This document shows, in pieces, positions 37,238 through 46,630 of a stretch of 64,000 nucleotides of DNA (within the stretch, counting starts at the first letter, position 1; each line of letters begins with the position of its first letter). The stretch lies in the NCBI RefSeq assembly GCF_001659685.2, contig NZ_LXYE02000044.1, positions 82,642 through 146,641 of the forward strand, written 5' to 3'. Source of the stretch: Labilibacter marinus. Lineage in GTDB: Bacteria; Bacteroidota; Bacteroidia; Bacteroidales; Marinilabiliaceae. The translations under genes and the position numbers were made by a program. The notes beneath the pieces are model-generated. The model was given only the letters and a program-made list of their open reading frames with translations, ran no database searches and was not told where the DNA came from.

Positions 37238-40200
37238 TTAATTATAAAATACCACTTCGTGAAGATGTTTTATCTGTTTATCGATATAATTTTCGCTAGG
37301 AATACACCATGCTTTCCTCCAAAACTCAGGTCTGTAACTTACATCTTTAATCAACATTCTACGTTTTTTCATTTTTTCAGGTAGAATAAATTTAAAATCA
37401 TCTGGCTTTTTCGTCATATTTTCTGTGACTACCATCTCTCTATTAAAAGAAAACTTGCTATTATTAATATTAAATTCAACCTGCTGAACAGCCATTTTTA
37501 ATTTCCATAGTCCGTTTTCAAAAATATAAGCGGCTTCATTATTCTCATTAATCGACTTGAAATCGTTCATTTTTTCGGCAGGCATCAAATACATTTGTGG
37601 TATTTCATACTTCTTACCTTTAGCACTGAGTTTCCATTTTAAATATGCCAGACCTAAAGTCTCCTTGTCAATTAACATACTTCCTTGATAGAAAGCTTTA
37701 TTCACATCAGACTTCTGGTCGAATGATATGTGATAAACTTCTCTGCCTTGATACATTTTTACTGCTACAAACGTAAAATCATATTGCTTTCGATATTCAT
37801 AATTTAAAAACGAAAGACCTTTATGCCACGGATCTAACACAGGCACTAAATCTTGTAAAGTATTTAAGGGCTTATATTTTATTTGCATCAAATAATCTTC
37901 CGTTCTATAATATCTACCGCTTATTGGCATAGTACGATGTGGACTAAGCGAAGTGCCATATCCTTCCTTATTTTGCACAAACGAAAAATCCATCAAACCA
38001 TATAAATCATTTCCTTTTCCAATAGCTTCTCGATAAGCACCTTGTATATAATGGGATTTACTCATGGTTGTTGATCGTCTTTTACGTATCATTTGCTGTA
38101 CAACCTTATCTGCATCAACACTTTCTTCCTTAGTTAGCATATCCGACTCTATACTAAGCACTCCATTTCTCCTTACCAATTCTGCATAAATAATTTCTGA
38201 ATATCCTATAGTAGGGACACTAACTACAATGGTATCTGTATTCACCACTACATCTTTATCTATAAGATATTTACCTTTTGAATTAGAAACCGTTGACCAA
38301 GCTTTTCCTTTTATACGAATATTAGCATAGGCATTCAGTGCTTTCTCCTTCAGCAATATTTGTCCTTGAAATAAATTTTGATTTGATATAGTGGAACTTG
38401 CTTCAGTGAATTCCTCATATTTATTTCCTCCACTTTCATTCACTAAAGACTGCTTCAACTTATCTTGTCCTTCAACAATTATAGTCGCCCCAGGAATTCC
38501 TGAATTTGAAAACCCTGCTATATCAACTCTCCATTTACTACCAACATCAGTATTATAAAATTCAAGTTTGGCTTTCCCCATAGAGTCGGTTTGTAAAACA
38601 GGCTCCCACAACAAAGTAGCTCTTTCGTCTGTAATGAATTTATCATCATCGGTACCATCATATTTTGGCGAATAAAACTCTCTTACTCTTTCAAAACCAT
38701 ACAATCTGAAATTAGTCATCCCTTTATTGTAGCTGCGGGAGAATATTCCCGTCCCATTTTTGGTGTAGATGGAGAAAATGGCCTCAGCGGAACCTCCCAA
38801 TTCAAAGTCCTGCATGTTATCTATATAAATATCAAATAAAGGAGATTCTTTAGGATTCATAATTAACTCTATCGACTTAATCGCCAATGGATCCATGGTT
38901 ATAAAGTCATCAAATGAGTAGGTTGTATTCATTACCTCCAGCACACCTCTAGAATCAGTCATTCCAATCAATTCACTATCTACAAAAATATAAAAACGTC
39001 GTTGCGTATGAGATGTCATGGTAAACTCAACCGTTCTATCATTTCCAATACTTGAAAATTCTTCATCCTCCAATTGTAACGAATCCAATACATCGGTGGC
39101 TGCACCAGATTCTGATCGCGAACCAAAGCCCTCATTATCGATAACCTGAGTTGAAAACACCCTTAGGCCAGGAATAGCATCATATAAAATACTTACCAAG
39201 CCGTCATTCCATGGTTTTTCTTTAACTAAATCTTCTATTTGCCGCTGCCCTAATACATAACTCGGTGCCCCATACTCCACGGCCATTTTTTCTTGCGCAG
39301 TTTTCTTTTTCTCTGCCTTTATTTCAATATCATCCATTAAAATATCGGTGGTATCCTGAAAAAATCCCTTTTCGGCTAACCTCTTATATTGCTCTCGCAT
39401 AGCTCCTCTAACCGCCTTTACCTCTCCCTCTTTTAATTCCTCACTTTGATAAAAGGTTGTTGGAACCTCATCGCCTACTACCAGTAGCTTACGCGCATTA
39501 TAATCAGCCGCTTCAAACCTTAGGTTAGATTCTAAATCAATAGAAAAGTCGGCCTTATTATTTAGGCGATTACGGGTTTGCACCAGCACATCTACAGTGT
39601 CGGTAAAATCGCGAACAGCAAACTGAAACGCACCATCTTCAGCCGTTTCAGCCGAATAAACATCCATGGATTGCCCCCTTAACATCATGGTAACTTCTAT
39701 CCCTTTAGGTGCATTTTTTCCACTTCCTTTTCGTTTCAGCTTTCCCTCAACAAAAATACCTTGCTCTAAAGCATACTTGGGTTTAACTAAAGAGTCCGCT
39801 AAAACCTCTTGCCACTTAAACCTTCGCCAACCATTGGTCAGCATTAATAAATCCATGGCCGTATGACCTGTTGGGGTTTTCTGCAAGTAAAACGCTGGGT
39901 TATTAATTTTCCCTGGCAGATTAGCACTCAACAACATATGATTAACCAAGTTGGCACTTGAATAGTTACTCTCATCAATCATATTTGCATCGGTTACAGC
40001 AACCGAGAATTCACCAACCACAGGATTTCCTTTTTTGTCAGTCACTTCAACATCTAAAGCTAATTTATCTCTACCCGCAGCATCTCTTGGAAACCCATCA
40101 ACCTTAATATTTAGCTGGTCGTTGTTGTTTATAAATACAAGCCTCTCGCACAAGGGCACCATTTGTTTATTAAATAGGGTAAATTGCACAACTCCCGTGT

Positions 40201-41197
40201 TAAACAATGCCTTATCCAACTTAAACCGAACTACATCCTTACTTAACCTAGCCTGAATAACTTCTTTTATCACCCCATCTTGCTGAGCTATTAAAACGAT
40301 CTCACTACCCAATTCAACATCGGCACTATGAATAAATATACCCAGAGAATCCGTCTTAAACCTATTTTCTACAGCCAAAGCATATCCTTTACTTTTTACC
40401 TCAGGCAACAAAAACTCAAGTTGTTTACCTTGATTACCTTCAACCAAAACTTTGTATTGCTTACCATGCTTGGGAGAAAAAATAAAGAAACCCTTGCCAT
40501 CGTACAAAGGACGTACAACGGATTGAAACTGACCTTCGCCATCTACTAAAACCCCAGAAAAATTCATGGCTTTACCTGCCTGGTTTACCCCAACAAAGGC
40601 TACGCGAGTATTAAGACCTGCGATTAACTCTCCTCCTTCGGGCATAAAAGATAATTGTAATTGCGCCTGAGTAACTTCTTTATGGTTCGCATCAACTTTA
40701 TCCGCAACCACTGTATCTTTCTCTTCATCTGAAGTCGGTGCTATTACAGACTGTTCTTCTTCGTTGATTATTTTTATTTCTTGCTTAAAGAAAAACTCAG
40801 CTCCCTGATTTCGCATCCAATTGGTATTAGCCACCAACAAATACTTTCCCGAAGCTAGTTCATCATCCAATATTATATTACCATTACACTTTCCATTCTC
40901 TAACTTAAACATTTGCTTAGAAGAAGTAACTCCTGCAGAATTGATCAACTCTACGTATAGTATTCTTTCGTAAGTAATAGGTAAATGCGATGCAGCATTA
41001 ACCAAGTATGACTGAAACCAGATTGTTTCGCCAGCGAAATATAAAGGTCTATCTAAATGAAGGTACAACTTTTCAGAACCCTTATGGGCCTCACTAGTTT
41101 TAAGTTTGGTTACAATATCTATGAGGGCATTTTTATTGCTTGCCGTAAAAGACATTAAAACAAGGACTACTGCGAGAAAGGTGATATTTTTTTTCAT
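37238..41197 (-). CDS. Large MG2-domain / plug-like mosaic surface protein
   Basis: 1319 residues, exported (MKKNITFLAVVLVLMSFTAS). It opens with a macroglobulin MG2-like region (KLYLHLDRPLYFAGETIWFQSYLV) and further Ig-like repeats, contains a stretch resembling a TonB-receptor plug (about 655-690, IEDLVKEKPWNDGLVSILYDAIPGLRVF), then another MG-type domain (DERATLLWEPVLQTD-like end) and a second carboxypeptidase-regulatory-like domain near 975-1060 (NQNLFQGQILLKEKALNAYANIRIKG). No barrel is attached and there is no thioester motif. Proteins of this plan are widespread and uncharacterised in Bacteroidota. Monocistronic, with a -7-like TATATTTG at 41222-41215. Confidence 0.75.
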   Translation of the reverse strand: MKKNITFLAVVLVLMSFTASNKNALIDIVTKLKTSEAHKGSEKLYLHLDRPLYFAGETIWFQSYLVNAASHLPITYERILYVELINSAGVTSSKQMFKLENGKCNGNIILDDELASGKYLLVANTNWMRNQGAEFFFKQEIKIINEEEQSVIAPTSDEEKDTVVADKVDANHKEVTQAQLQLSFMPEGGELIAGLNTRVAFVGVNQAGKAMNFSGVLVDGEGQFQSVVRPLYDGKGFFIFSPKHGKQYKVLVEGNQGKQLEFLLPEVKSKGYALAVENRFKTDSLGIFIHSADVELGSEIVLIAQQDGVIKEVIQARLSKDVVRFKLDKALFNTGVVQFTLFNKQMVPLCERLVFINNNDQLNIKVDGFPRDAAGRDKLALDVEVTDKKGNPVVGEFSVAVTDANMIDESNYSSANLVNHMLLSANLPGKINNPAFYLQKTPTGHTAMDLLMLTNGWRRFKWQEVLADSLVKPKYALEQGIFVEGKLKRKGSGKNAPKGIEVTMMLRGQSMDVYSAETAEDGAFQFAVRDFTDTVDVLVQTRNRLNNKADFSIDLESNLRFEAADYNARKLLVVGDEVPTTFYQSEELKEGEVKAVRGAMREQYKRLAEKGFFQDTTDILMDDIEIKAEKKKTAQEKMAVEYGAPSYVLGQRQIEDLVKEKPWNDGLVSILYDAIPGLRVFSTQVIDNEGFGSRSESGAATDVLDSLQLEDEEFSSIGNDRTVEFTMTSHTQRRFYIFVDSELIGMTDSRGVLEVMNTTYSFDDFITMDPLAIKSIELIMNPKESPLFDIYIDNMQDFELGGSAEAIFSIYTKNGTGIFSRSYNKGMTNFRLYGFERVREFYSPKYDGTDDDKFITDERATLLWEPVLQTDSMGKAKLEFYNTDVGSKWRVDIAGFSNSGIPGATIIVEGQDKLKQSLVNESGGNKYEEFTEASSTISNQNLFQGQILLKEKALNAYANIRIKGKAWSTVSNSKGKYLIDKDVVVNTDTIVVSVPTIGYSEIIYAELVRRNGVLSIESDMLTKEESVDADKVVQQMIRKRRSTTMSKSHYIQGAYREAIGKGNDLYGLMDFSFVQNKEGYGTSLSPHRTMPISGRYYRTEDYLMQIKYKPLNTLQDLVPVLDPWHKGLSFLNYEYRKQYDFTFVAVKMYQGREVYHISFDQKSDVNKAFYQGSMLIDKETLGLAYLKWKLSAKGKKYEIPQMYLMPAEKMNDFKSINENNEAAYIFENGLWKLKMAVQQVEFNINNSKFSFNREMVVTENMTKKPDDFKFILPEKMKKRRMLIKDVSYRPEFWRKAWCIPSENYIDKQIKHLHEVVFYN

Positions 41198-41381
41198 TTA
41201 TCTAGATTTGGAAACAAATATATACGATTGAGCAGCTTAAACTGTATCTAATGATGTTAAATACAGGGTGTAAATGTACTCACGAGTGTAGTCTTGGGAA
41301 AAAACACGATTATATTATTGCTTCATCACAAAAAACTAAATTAACGCCCACATTTTGTTTTACTGAATGTATCTTTGCCGC

Positions 41382-42698
41382 ATGCATAAAAAAAGAACAG
41401 AATATTTAAGCAAACTAGGAATTAAGCAGCTTAATGAAATGCAAAATGAAGCTATTGCTAACATTGAGCAGAACAAAAATCTGGTATTACTCTCTCCTAC
41501 AGGCTCTGGAAAAACATTAGCGTTTTTACTTCCTCTGTTAGATAAAATTGATGCTAACTCAGAAAAAACGCAAGTACTTATTTTAGCCCCAGCACGAGAG
41601 TTAGCGCTTCAGATAGAGCAAGTCATTAAAAGCTTAGGTTCTGGCTTAAAAACTTTATGCTGCTATGGTGGACATATGATACAAACGGAGCGAAATAGTT
41701 TAAAACATCCACCTGAAATTATTGTTGGTACACCTGGCAGAATTGCTGACCATGTGCGACGTGGACATATATCAACTAATCATATTAAATACCTGGTTTT
41801 AGATGAGTTTGACAAAGCGCTTGAACTAGGGTTTCATAACGAAATGCAAGATATTATCTCGGAAACGAGAAGTATTAAACAACGCATCTTAACCTCTGCA
41901 ACTAGCATGGATGAAATTCCTGAGTTTGTGAGAATGAGAGAGCCTGTAACTCTTAACTTTTTACCCAAAGAGCAAGTACAAGAAAACCTTACTTTAAAAG
42001 CAGTACGTGCCGAAGAGAAAGATAAACTGGAGGCCTTTTTCAAGTTAGTTTGTCAGCTGGGCAACGAACCCATGGTGGTTTTTGTGAATCATCGCGAAGC
42101 TGCTGACAGAATCAGCAATCATTTAAATGAGATGGACCTAGCACACGATGTCTTTCATGGAGGATTAAAGCAAGAAGACAGAGAAAAAGCCTTAATTAAA
42201 TTTAGAAACGGTAGTCACCATTTGTTATTAACCACTGACTTGGCATCAAGAGGTCTGGATATTCCTGATATTAAATATGTGATTCATTATCATTTCCCGA
42301 AAGAGAAAGAAGCCTTTATTCATAGAAACGGACGAACCGCCAGAATGAAAGCAACAGGAGAGGCCTATTTAATTTTTGCAGAACAAGAAGAAACGCCCGA
42401 ATATATTAAAGAAAGCTTTGAGTTTGAGGAGTTGCTTGACAATACCGTTTTACCAGAAGCTCCTGAATGGCAAACCATTTATGTGGATCATGGCAAGAAA
42501 GATAAAATCAATAAAATTGATATCGTAGGGTTATTCCTGAAAAAGGGAAAACTGAAAAAAGATGAATTAGGCTTGATTGATGTATTAGACCATTCCGCTT
42601 TTGTGGCTGTGCAAAGAAACAAGGTGAAACAACTGATTGATGAACTAAAAAACGAAAGAATTAAAGGGAAGAAACTGAGGATTCAGATTTCAAGTTAA
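41382..42698 (+). CDS. DEAD-box RNA helicase, DbpA-like
   Basis: 438 residues. I start at ATG 41382 (MHKKRTEYL) because the earlier ATG at 41367 overlaps a perfect -7 box, TATCTTTG (41370-41377); if that box works, transcription begins about at the start codon and the message is leaderless. Helicase motifs: SPTGSGKT (I), PARELALQ (Ia), GTPGR (Ib), LDEFD (II, DEFD instead of DEAD), TSATS (III), and HRNGRTARM (VI). The C-terminal about 75 residues fit the DbpA RNA-binding domain (INKIDIVGLFLKKGKLKKDELGLIDV), which targets 23S rRNA in ribosome assembly. Confidence 0.93.
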   Translation: MHKKRTEYLSKLGIKQLNEMQNEAIANIEQNKNLVLLSPTGSGKTLAFLLPLLDKIDANSEKTQVLILAPARELALQIEQVIKSLGSGLKTLCCYGGHMIQTERNSLKHPPEIIVGTPGRIADHVRRGHISTNHIKYLVLDEFDKALELGFHNEMQDIISETRSIKQRILTSATSMDEIPEFVRMREPVTLNFLPKEQVQENLTLKAVRAEEKDKLEAFFKLVCQLGNEPMVVFVNHREAADRISNHLNEMDLAHDVFHGGLKQEDREKALIKFRNGSHHLLLTTDLASRGLDIPDIKYVIHYHFPKEKEAFIHRNGRTARMKATGEAYLIFAEQEETPEYIKESFEFEELLDNTVLPEAPEWQTIYVDHGKKDKINKIDIVGLFLKKGKLKKDELGLIDVLDHSAFVAVQRNKVKQLIDELKNERIKGKKLRIQISS

Positions 42699-42771
42699 TG
42701 GTTGGTTAGGTTTAACATTAGTTATTTGCTTGGCTTTAAAACATAACGAATCAAGCACTTAATGGCATAAA

Positions 42772-42798
42772 AAAGGTGTACCGTATAGATACACCTTT
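42772..42798. terminator. Bidirectional terminator between helicase and small secreted protein
   Basis: AAAGGTGTA (42772-42780) pairs perfectly with TACACCTTT (42790-42798), with A-run before and T after. Confidence 0.75.
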
Positions 42799-42818
42799 TA
42801 CCCCTAGATAAAAACAGC

Positions 42819-43130
42819 TTATTTTTTATAAACGGTTCCATCTCCTTTATATAAGTACTCAGATATTCCTTCAGCATCTTTAACGCTAATTTTAAATACT
42901 ACAACACCTGCAGATGTTGTTGCTTTGTGCGCACTTGCAATAGCCGCACCTTCATGCTCTTTAAAAAATGCTTCTGAAACAACCTTTGGAATCTTTGCTA
43001 TAGCAATTTCTGCAAAAGTTAAATCCTCAGTTAATTCTACTTTAGCTTGCACCATTTCTGTTGTTGAGTTTGCCACTAATGCTGTTGTTCCAAGGCAAAT
43101 AACTAATGCCATTAACAAAATACTTTTCAT
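42819..43130 (-). CDS. Small secreted protein, PepSY-like
   Basis: 103 residues. Signal peptide MKSILLMALVICLGTTALVA, then one compact domain with KIPKVVSEAFFKEHEGAAIASAHKATTSAGVVVFKISVKDAEGISEYLYKGDGTVYKK. The pattern (PxxVxxAFxxxxP/G ... YxVxxxxxG ... YxxDGxxxK) recalls the short PepSY-like secreted proteins of Bacteroidota, whose role is unknown. The 240 bp upstream hold nothing I can name. Confidence 0.62.
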   Translation of the reverse strand: MKSILLMALVICLGTTALVANSTTEMVQAKVELTEDLTFAEIAIAKIPKVVSEAFFKEHEGAAIASAHKATTSAGVVVFKISVKDAEGISEYLYKGDGTVYKK

Positions 43131-43372
43131 CTTTTTATTTTTTAAAGGTTAATTAATAAAGTCTGGTTAACTAGTATAACCATGTTGCCTTAGTATATAT
43201 AAAAGATGTGCCAAGAATTAAACAACCAACTCAACATTGACATATATGCCTGATAGTAAAGGCTTATTAAATTTCCCGTAAATTATATTAAGATTACACC
43301 TATCGAATTACTGTAGATACATCACAACACATTGTTGATTGTTATGAGGAGGATATGCTGCAACAATCAACT

Positions 43373-43912
43373 TTACCATTCATCTTTCAATGAGCTTTTA
43401 TTAAAGTCGAACTTATTTGTAAAGCATAACTCCATAACATTTACCTTTCCAAAAGAAAAATCGTTTGTGAATACCTCCTTTGTTCCTCTAATCGCATTCT
43501 CCTCTATTCTTTTTTTAACTAGAGTATAATTACATGAGTCTACATAAACACTATGCTCCAATATACGTTTAACAGTTACCCTATAGCGCTGAGCCCTGTA
43601 TTCTATCGACACATACATATCTACATACTTATTGTCAATATAATTTACTTCCAACCAGGACCTCTTCTTGCCATCTTCTAAATAAAAATGCTCTATTTTT
43701 CCTGTGATTAAACTATCTGCGACTACAATATCTTCAAATAATAAGGAAGTGCTTATAGCATATTGCAATTCGGAGAAGCTATGGTCGGTATGAAAGACTT
43801 TTTGCCAAATAATTTCTCTATTTTCTATTCTAAAATGCCCCAATTGATCCTGTGCATTTATATAAGTTGTTGATAAAAATAAGGCCAGTAATAAAAGTGT
43901 AGATTTATACAT
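43373..43912 (-). CDS. Secreted protein of unknown function, DUF4468-like
   Basis: 179 residues. Signal peptide MYKSTLLLLALFLSTTYINA/Q, then a beta-rich domain (FRIENREIIWQKVFHTDHSFSELQYAI ... LEVNYIDNKYVDMYVSIEYRAQRYRVTVKRI). The WQKVF/..YRVTVKRI spacing resembles DUF4468-type domains but the match is by eye only. No partner gene evident. Confidence 0.5.
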   Translation of the reverse strand: MYKSTLLLLALFLSTTYINAQDQLGHFRIENREIIWQKVFHTDHSFSELQYAISTSLLFEDIVVADSLITGKIEHFYLEDGKKRSWLEVNYIDNKYVDMYVSIEYRAQRYRVTVKRILEHSVYVDSCNYTLVKKRIEENAIRGTKEVFTNDFSFGKVNVMELCFTNKFDFNKSSLKDEW

Positions 43913-44022
43913 ATATCAAAGGTTTAGTGAATGAAAAAAAATCAAACATAATTTTACAAATACTATACCAGCCAAGCCTTTTCAAATAATTAATTAAGTT
44001 TGGAGAATAATTCCCCAACGAT

Positions 44023-45357
44023 ATGATTCCATTTATATTCTACACACTTGCCGCACTTAAAGCCATTTTTTTTATTTGGTTTGGCATAGTAAGTATGCTC
44101 GAAAAAGAAAAAAGAGCAACGCAAATAAGCTTTGCACTAGCTATTACAACACCTCTTCCATTTTTGGCAGCTAGCTTTTTGCCCATAAACATAGGCGCTA
44201 ATATTTTACTCATTCTGCTTGCTCTATGCATAATCGCAGTAGTATTATTCTTTATCCCTTTAAAAAAAATAAAGCCCACAAACGAAACGAGCGATTTTCA
44301 AATTGACGAGCGCGATACTATGTTTTCACGCCTGGAGCTAACCCGTTATCCCAATAGAAGCCAACAATATTATGCAGAAAATCCCCAACATCTAAAGCTT
44401 GATGAGCAATGGCAGAAAAAACCAGGTTTGATGAATCCCTCTTCCGCCATGTACGAAGCCAAAGCTTTTGCTGCAGCTGATGCTAGTTTTGAAGTAATAT
44501 GCGCTTTGCGCAATAAAGTTGTTCCTCCAGTAGCTGACAACAAAAAGAATATTTCGCCCGAAGAAGCCAGTGCCTTTATCACGAAATGGGCAAAAAAGTT
44601 AGGCGCTGTGGATGTTGTTTTTTGTAAACTGCAGAAACAACACTTTTATTCAACCCGCGGGCGTGGTAATGTTTATGGTAAAGCCGTTAAAAACACGCAG
44701 CAGTATGGCATAGCTATTACCGTGGAAATGAATAAGGATTATTTAGCTACAGGACCTTCGGCACCTACCTTAATGGAGTCGGCTCAGCAATATCTTAACT
44801 CAGGAACCATTGCTTTACAATTGGCCTATTTTATTGCAAACATGGGGTATTCGGCCAGAGCTCACATTGATGGTAATTACGAGGTGGTTTGTCCGTTAGT
44901 GGCACGTGATGCAGGGCTTGGCGAAATAGGCAGAATGGGTTTACTGATGACCACTGGCTTAGGTCCAAGGGTACGAATTGCTGTAGTTACTACCGACATA
45001 CCTTTAATACCAACTGAAAGAAAAATAGATACTTCGGTTGATGATTTTTGCGGTATTTGCAAAAAATGTGCGGATGTATGTCCTAGCCAAGCTATACCAA
45101 AGGAGGCTAAACGGAATATAAACGGCGTGCAACGCTGGCAAATAAATCAGGAAAAATGCTTTGGATACTGGTGTGTTTCGGGAACGGATTGTGGAAGATG
45201 TATGAGCGTTTGTCCCTATTCTCACCCAAACAACCTTTTGCATAATATGGTGAGATGGGGAATCAATAAATCGTGGTTATTCCGTAGAGTGGCTTTATGG
45301 TTAGATGATTTCTTTTACGGACGGAAACCTAAGGTTAAGAAATTGGATTTGGGGTAA
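44023..45357 (+). CDS. Membrane-anchored reductive-dehalogenase-like 4Fe-4S protein
   Basis: 444 residues. Three N-terminal membrane helices (about 1-25, 32-52, 56-77) are followed by a soluble region resembling RdhA/QueG-type corrinoid enzymes (PSSAMYEAKAFAAADASFEV, YGIAITVEMNKDYLATGPS, GLGEIGRMGLLMTTGLGPRVR), then two ferredoxin-type clusters: Cys343, 346, 349, 353 (CGICKKCADVCP) and Cys379/384, 390, 393, 397 (DCGRCMSVCP). Classical RdhA has a Tat signal and a separate membrane anchor RdhB; here membrane helices sit on the enzyme itself and no Tat motif is present. Substrate unknown. Stands alone. Confidence 0.78.
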   Translation: MIPFIFYTLAALKAIFFIWFGIVSMLEKEKRATQISFALAITTPLPFLAASFLPINIGANILLILLALCIIAVVLFFIPLKKIKPTNETSDFQIDERDTMFSRLELTRYPNRSQQYYAENPQHLKLDEQWQKKPGLMNPSSAMYEAKAFAAADASFEVICALRNKVVPPVADNKKNISPEEASAFITKWAKKLGAVDVVFCKLQKQHFYSTRGRGNVYGKAVKNTQQYGIAITVEMNKDYLATGPSAPTLMESAQQYLNSGTIALQLAYFIANMGYSARAHIDGNYEVVCPLVARDAGLGEIGRMGLLMTTGLGPRVRIAVVTTDIPLIPTERKIDTSVDDFCGICKKCADVCPSQAIPKEAKRNINGVQRWQINQEKCFGYWCVSGTDCGRCMSVCPYSHPNNLLHNMVRWGINKSWLFRRVALWLDDFFYGRKPKVKKLDLG

Positions 45358-45364
45358 AGATTGG

Positions 45365-45555
45365 TTTCACGCGAAGAGCGCAAAGAATTATACATACATG
45401 ATTTCACGCAGAGAGCGCTAAGGGTTATACACACATTAAAAACGCAAAGACCGCAAAGAAGTACAAACGCAAAGGCCGCAATATATAGAATGTTGTTTTT
45501 CTAACTCTTTGCGCTCTTTGCGTATTTTTTACTTTGTGTACTTTGCGTGAAATAG
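45365..45555. repeat. GCAAAG-type intergenic repeat patch, inverted arrangement
   Basis: Short units of the type CGCAAAGxxCGCAAAG in plus orientation (45368-45386, 45410-45424, 45440-45460, 45466-45480) face the complementary form CTTTGCGxTCTTTGCG at 45505-45552, with TTTCACGC at the left end and GCGTGAAA at the right. The patch separates two convergent genes and could fold into a long cruciform; such AAAG/CGC repeats recur between genes in Bacteroidota. Confidence 0.65.
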
Positions 45556-45582
45556 ATTTGTTAGCAAATAATCTTACATCGA

Positions 45583-46617
45583 TTAAAAACCAATGCCTAT
45601 TTTTATAGATGGTATAGCATTTTGGAAGAAATCATTGAAATACAATTGCGGCTCCATATAAATACTTTTACCCAATGATCTGCTTACGCTTAACTTAAAG
45701 GTATTGTCATTAAAAAGGTCACCTTGCTTAAATGTTAGGTATCCCAACTTAAAAGAATACATTTTTGGTTTATCTGGATCATCAGAAAAATCTCTACTAT
45801 ATCCTAATGACGCAAACTGATTAATATATCTTTTTTCTGGATTAGAGAAATCGTATTTCCATTCGTAATGGAAATTAAAGGAATTCCTTATCATTCCTTT
45901 CCTAGTGAATGCAAACGCTATTGATGTTTCTAAACTAGCTCCCCAAGTATTTTTAACACTCTCTAAGCCTAAATGACCCGATAATTCTATATGATCGTTG
46001 GCCTTTTTATCATTCTGAAAAATTTTCTCGTAAGAATAATCATCACCTACTTTGTAATGTAGATTCTGTATGTACCTACTTTTTTCGTTGAAATTATCCT
46101 GCATTATAGCATCAACAGCCTTAATCAAATCTTTATTACTAAACTCTTTCAGTTTCTCAGTATTATCAAACTTAATTCTATACGTATATCTCAGGCTATT
46201 AAACTCCAACAAATGCTTTTGCAAGTAATATAAAGTCTTATCAAAATCTTTCGACGACAATACTTGGTTTGGGTACTCCCTAGGCTTAATACTTAGCTCG
46301 TAATAAACATCACTGCCTAAATTGTTATTGTATCTTAAAACCTCTTCATCAGGAATTACAATTGATATTATCTGAGGACCTTGCTCCATCAGTTCTTCAA
46401 TATTGGATGTTTCACAGAACTTAAAAAAGCGCTCAATGCTCTCCGATATAAAAGCAGTGTCTATCTTATACTTATTAATATCCTCCCCAGCAATTTCAAT
46501 GGCTGTTTTATTGGGTAAAGTAATTTTTACTACATCATTTTTTATGTTGGCATACATGGCTTGCGATAGGCAAACAAAGGCCAATAATATAAGTACTTTA
46601 TGTATTTTGTTTTGCAT
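45583..46617 (-). CDS. Exported protein with C-terminal barrel-like region, unrecognised
   Basis: 344 residues. Signal peptide (VLILLAFVCLSQAMYA), an N-terminal soluble region of about 180 residues (IKNDVVKITLPNKTAIEIAGEDINKYK) and then alternating strands with aromatic residues ending PSIKIGIGF, which looks like an outer membrane half. It is the last gene of the unit ECF sigma - membrane anti-sigma-like protein - this protein, 14 nt after the second. It may be the envelope output or sensor of that unit. Family not recognised. Confidence 0.6.
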   Translation of the reverse strand: MQNKIHKVLILLAFVCLSQAMYANIKNDVVKITLPNKTAIEIAGEDINKYKIDTAFISESIERFFKFCETSNIEELMEQGPQIISIVIPDEEVLRYNNNLGSDVYYELSIKPREYPNQVLSSKDFDKTLYYLQKHLLEFNSLRYTYRIKFDNTEKLKEFSNKDLIKAVDAIMQDNFNEKSRYIQNLHYKVGDDYSYEKIFQNDKKANDHIELSGHLGLESVKNTWGASLETSIAFAFTRKGMIRNSFNFHYEWKYDFSNPEKRYINQFASLGYSRDFSDDPDKPKMYSFKLGYLTFKQGDLFNDNTFKLSVSRSLGKSIYMEPQLYFNDFFQNAIPSIKIGIGF

Positions 46618-46630
46618 GATATTTTTTGTT

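Noticed and set aside
44023..45357. Epoxyqueuosine reductase QueG
   Set aside because: QueG is soluble and lacks N-terminal membrane helices; cluster spacing is closer to reductive-dehalogenase-like proteins, though this remains by eye.
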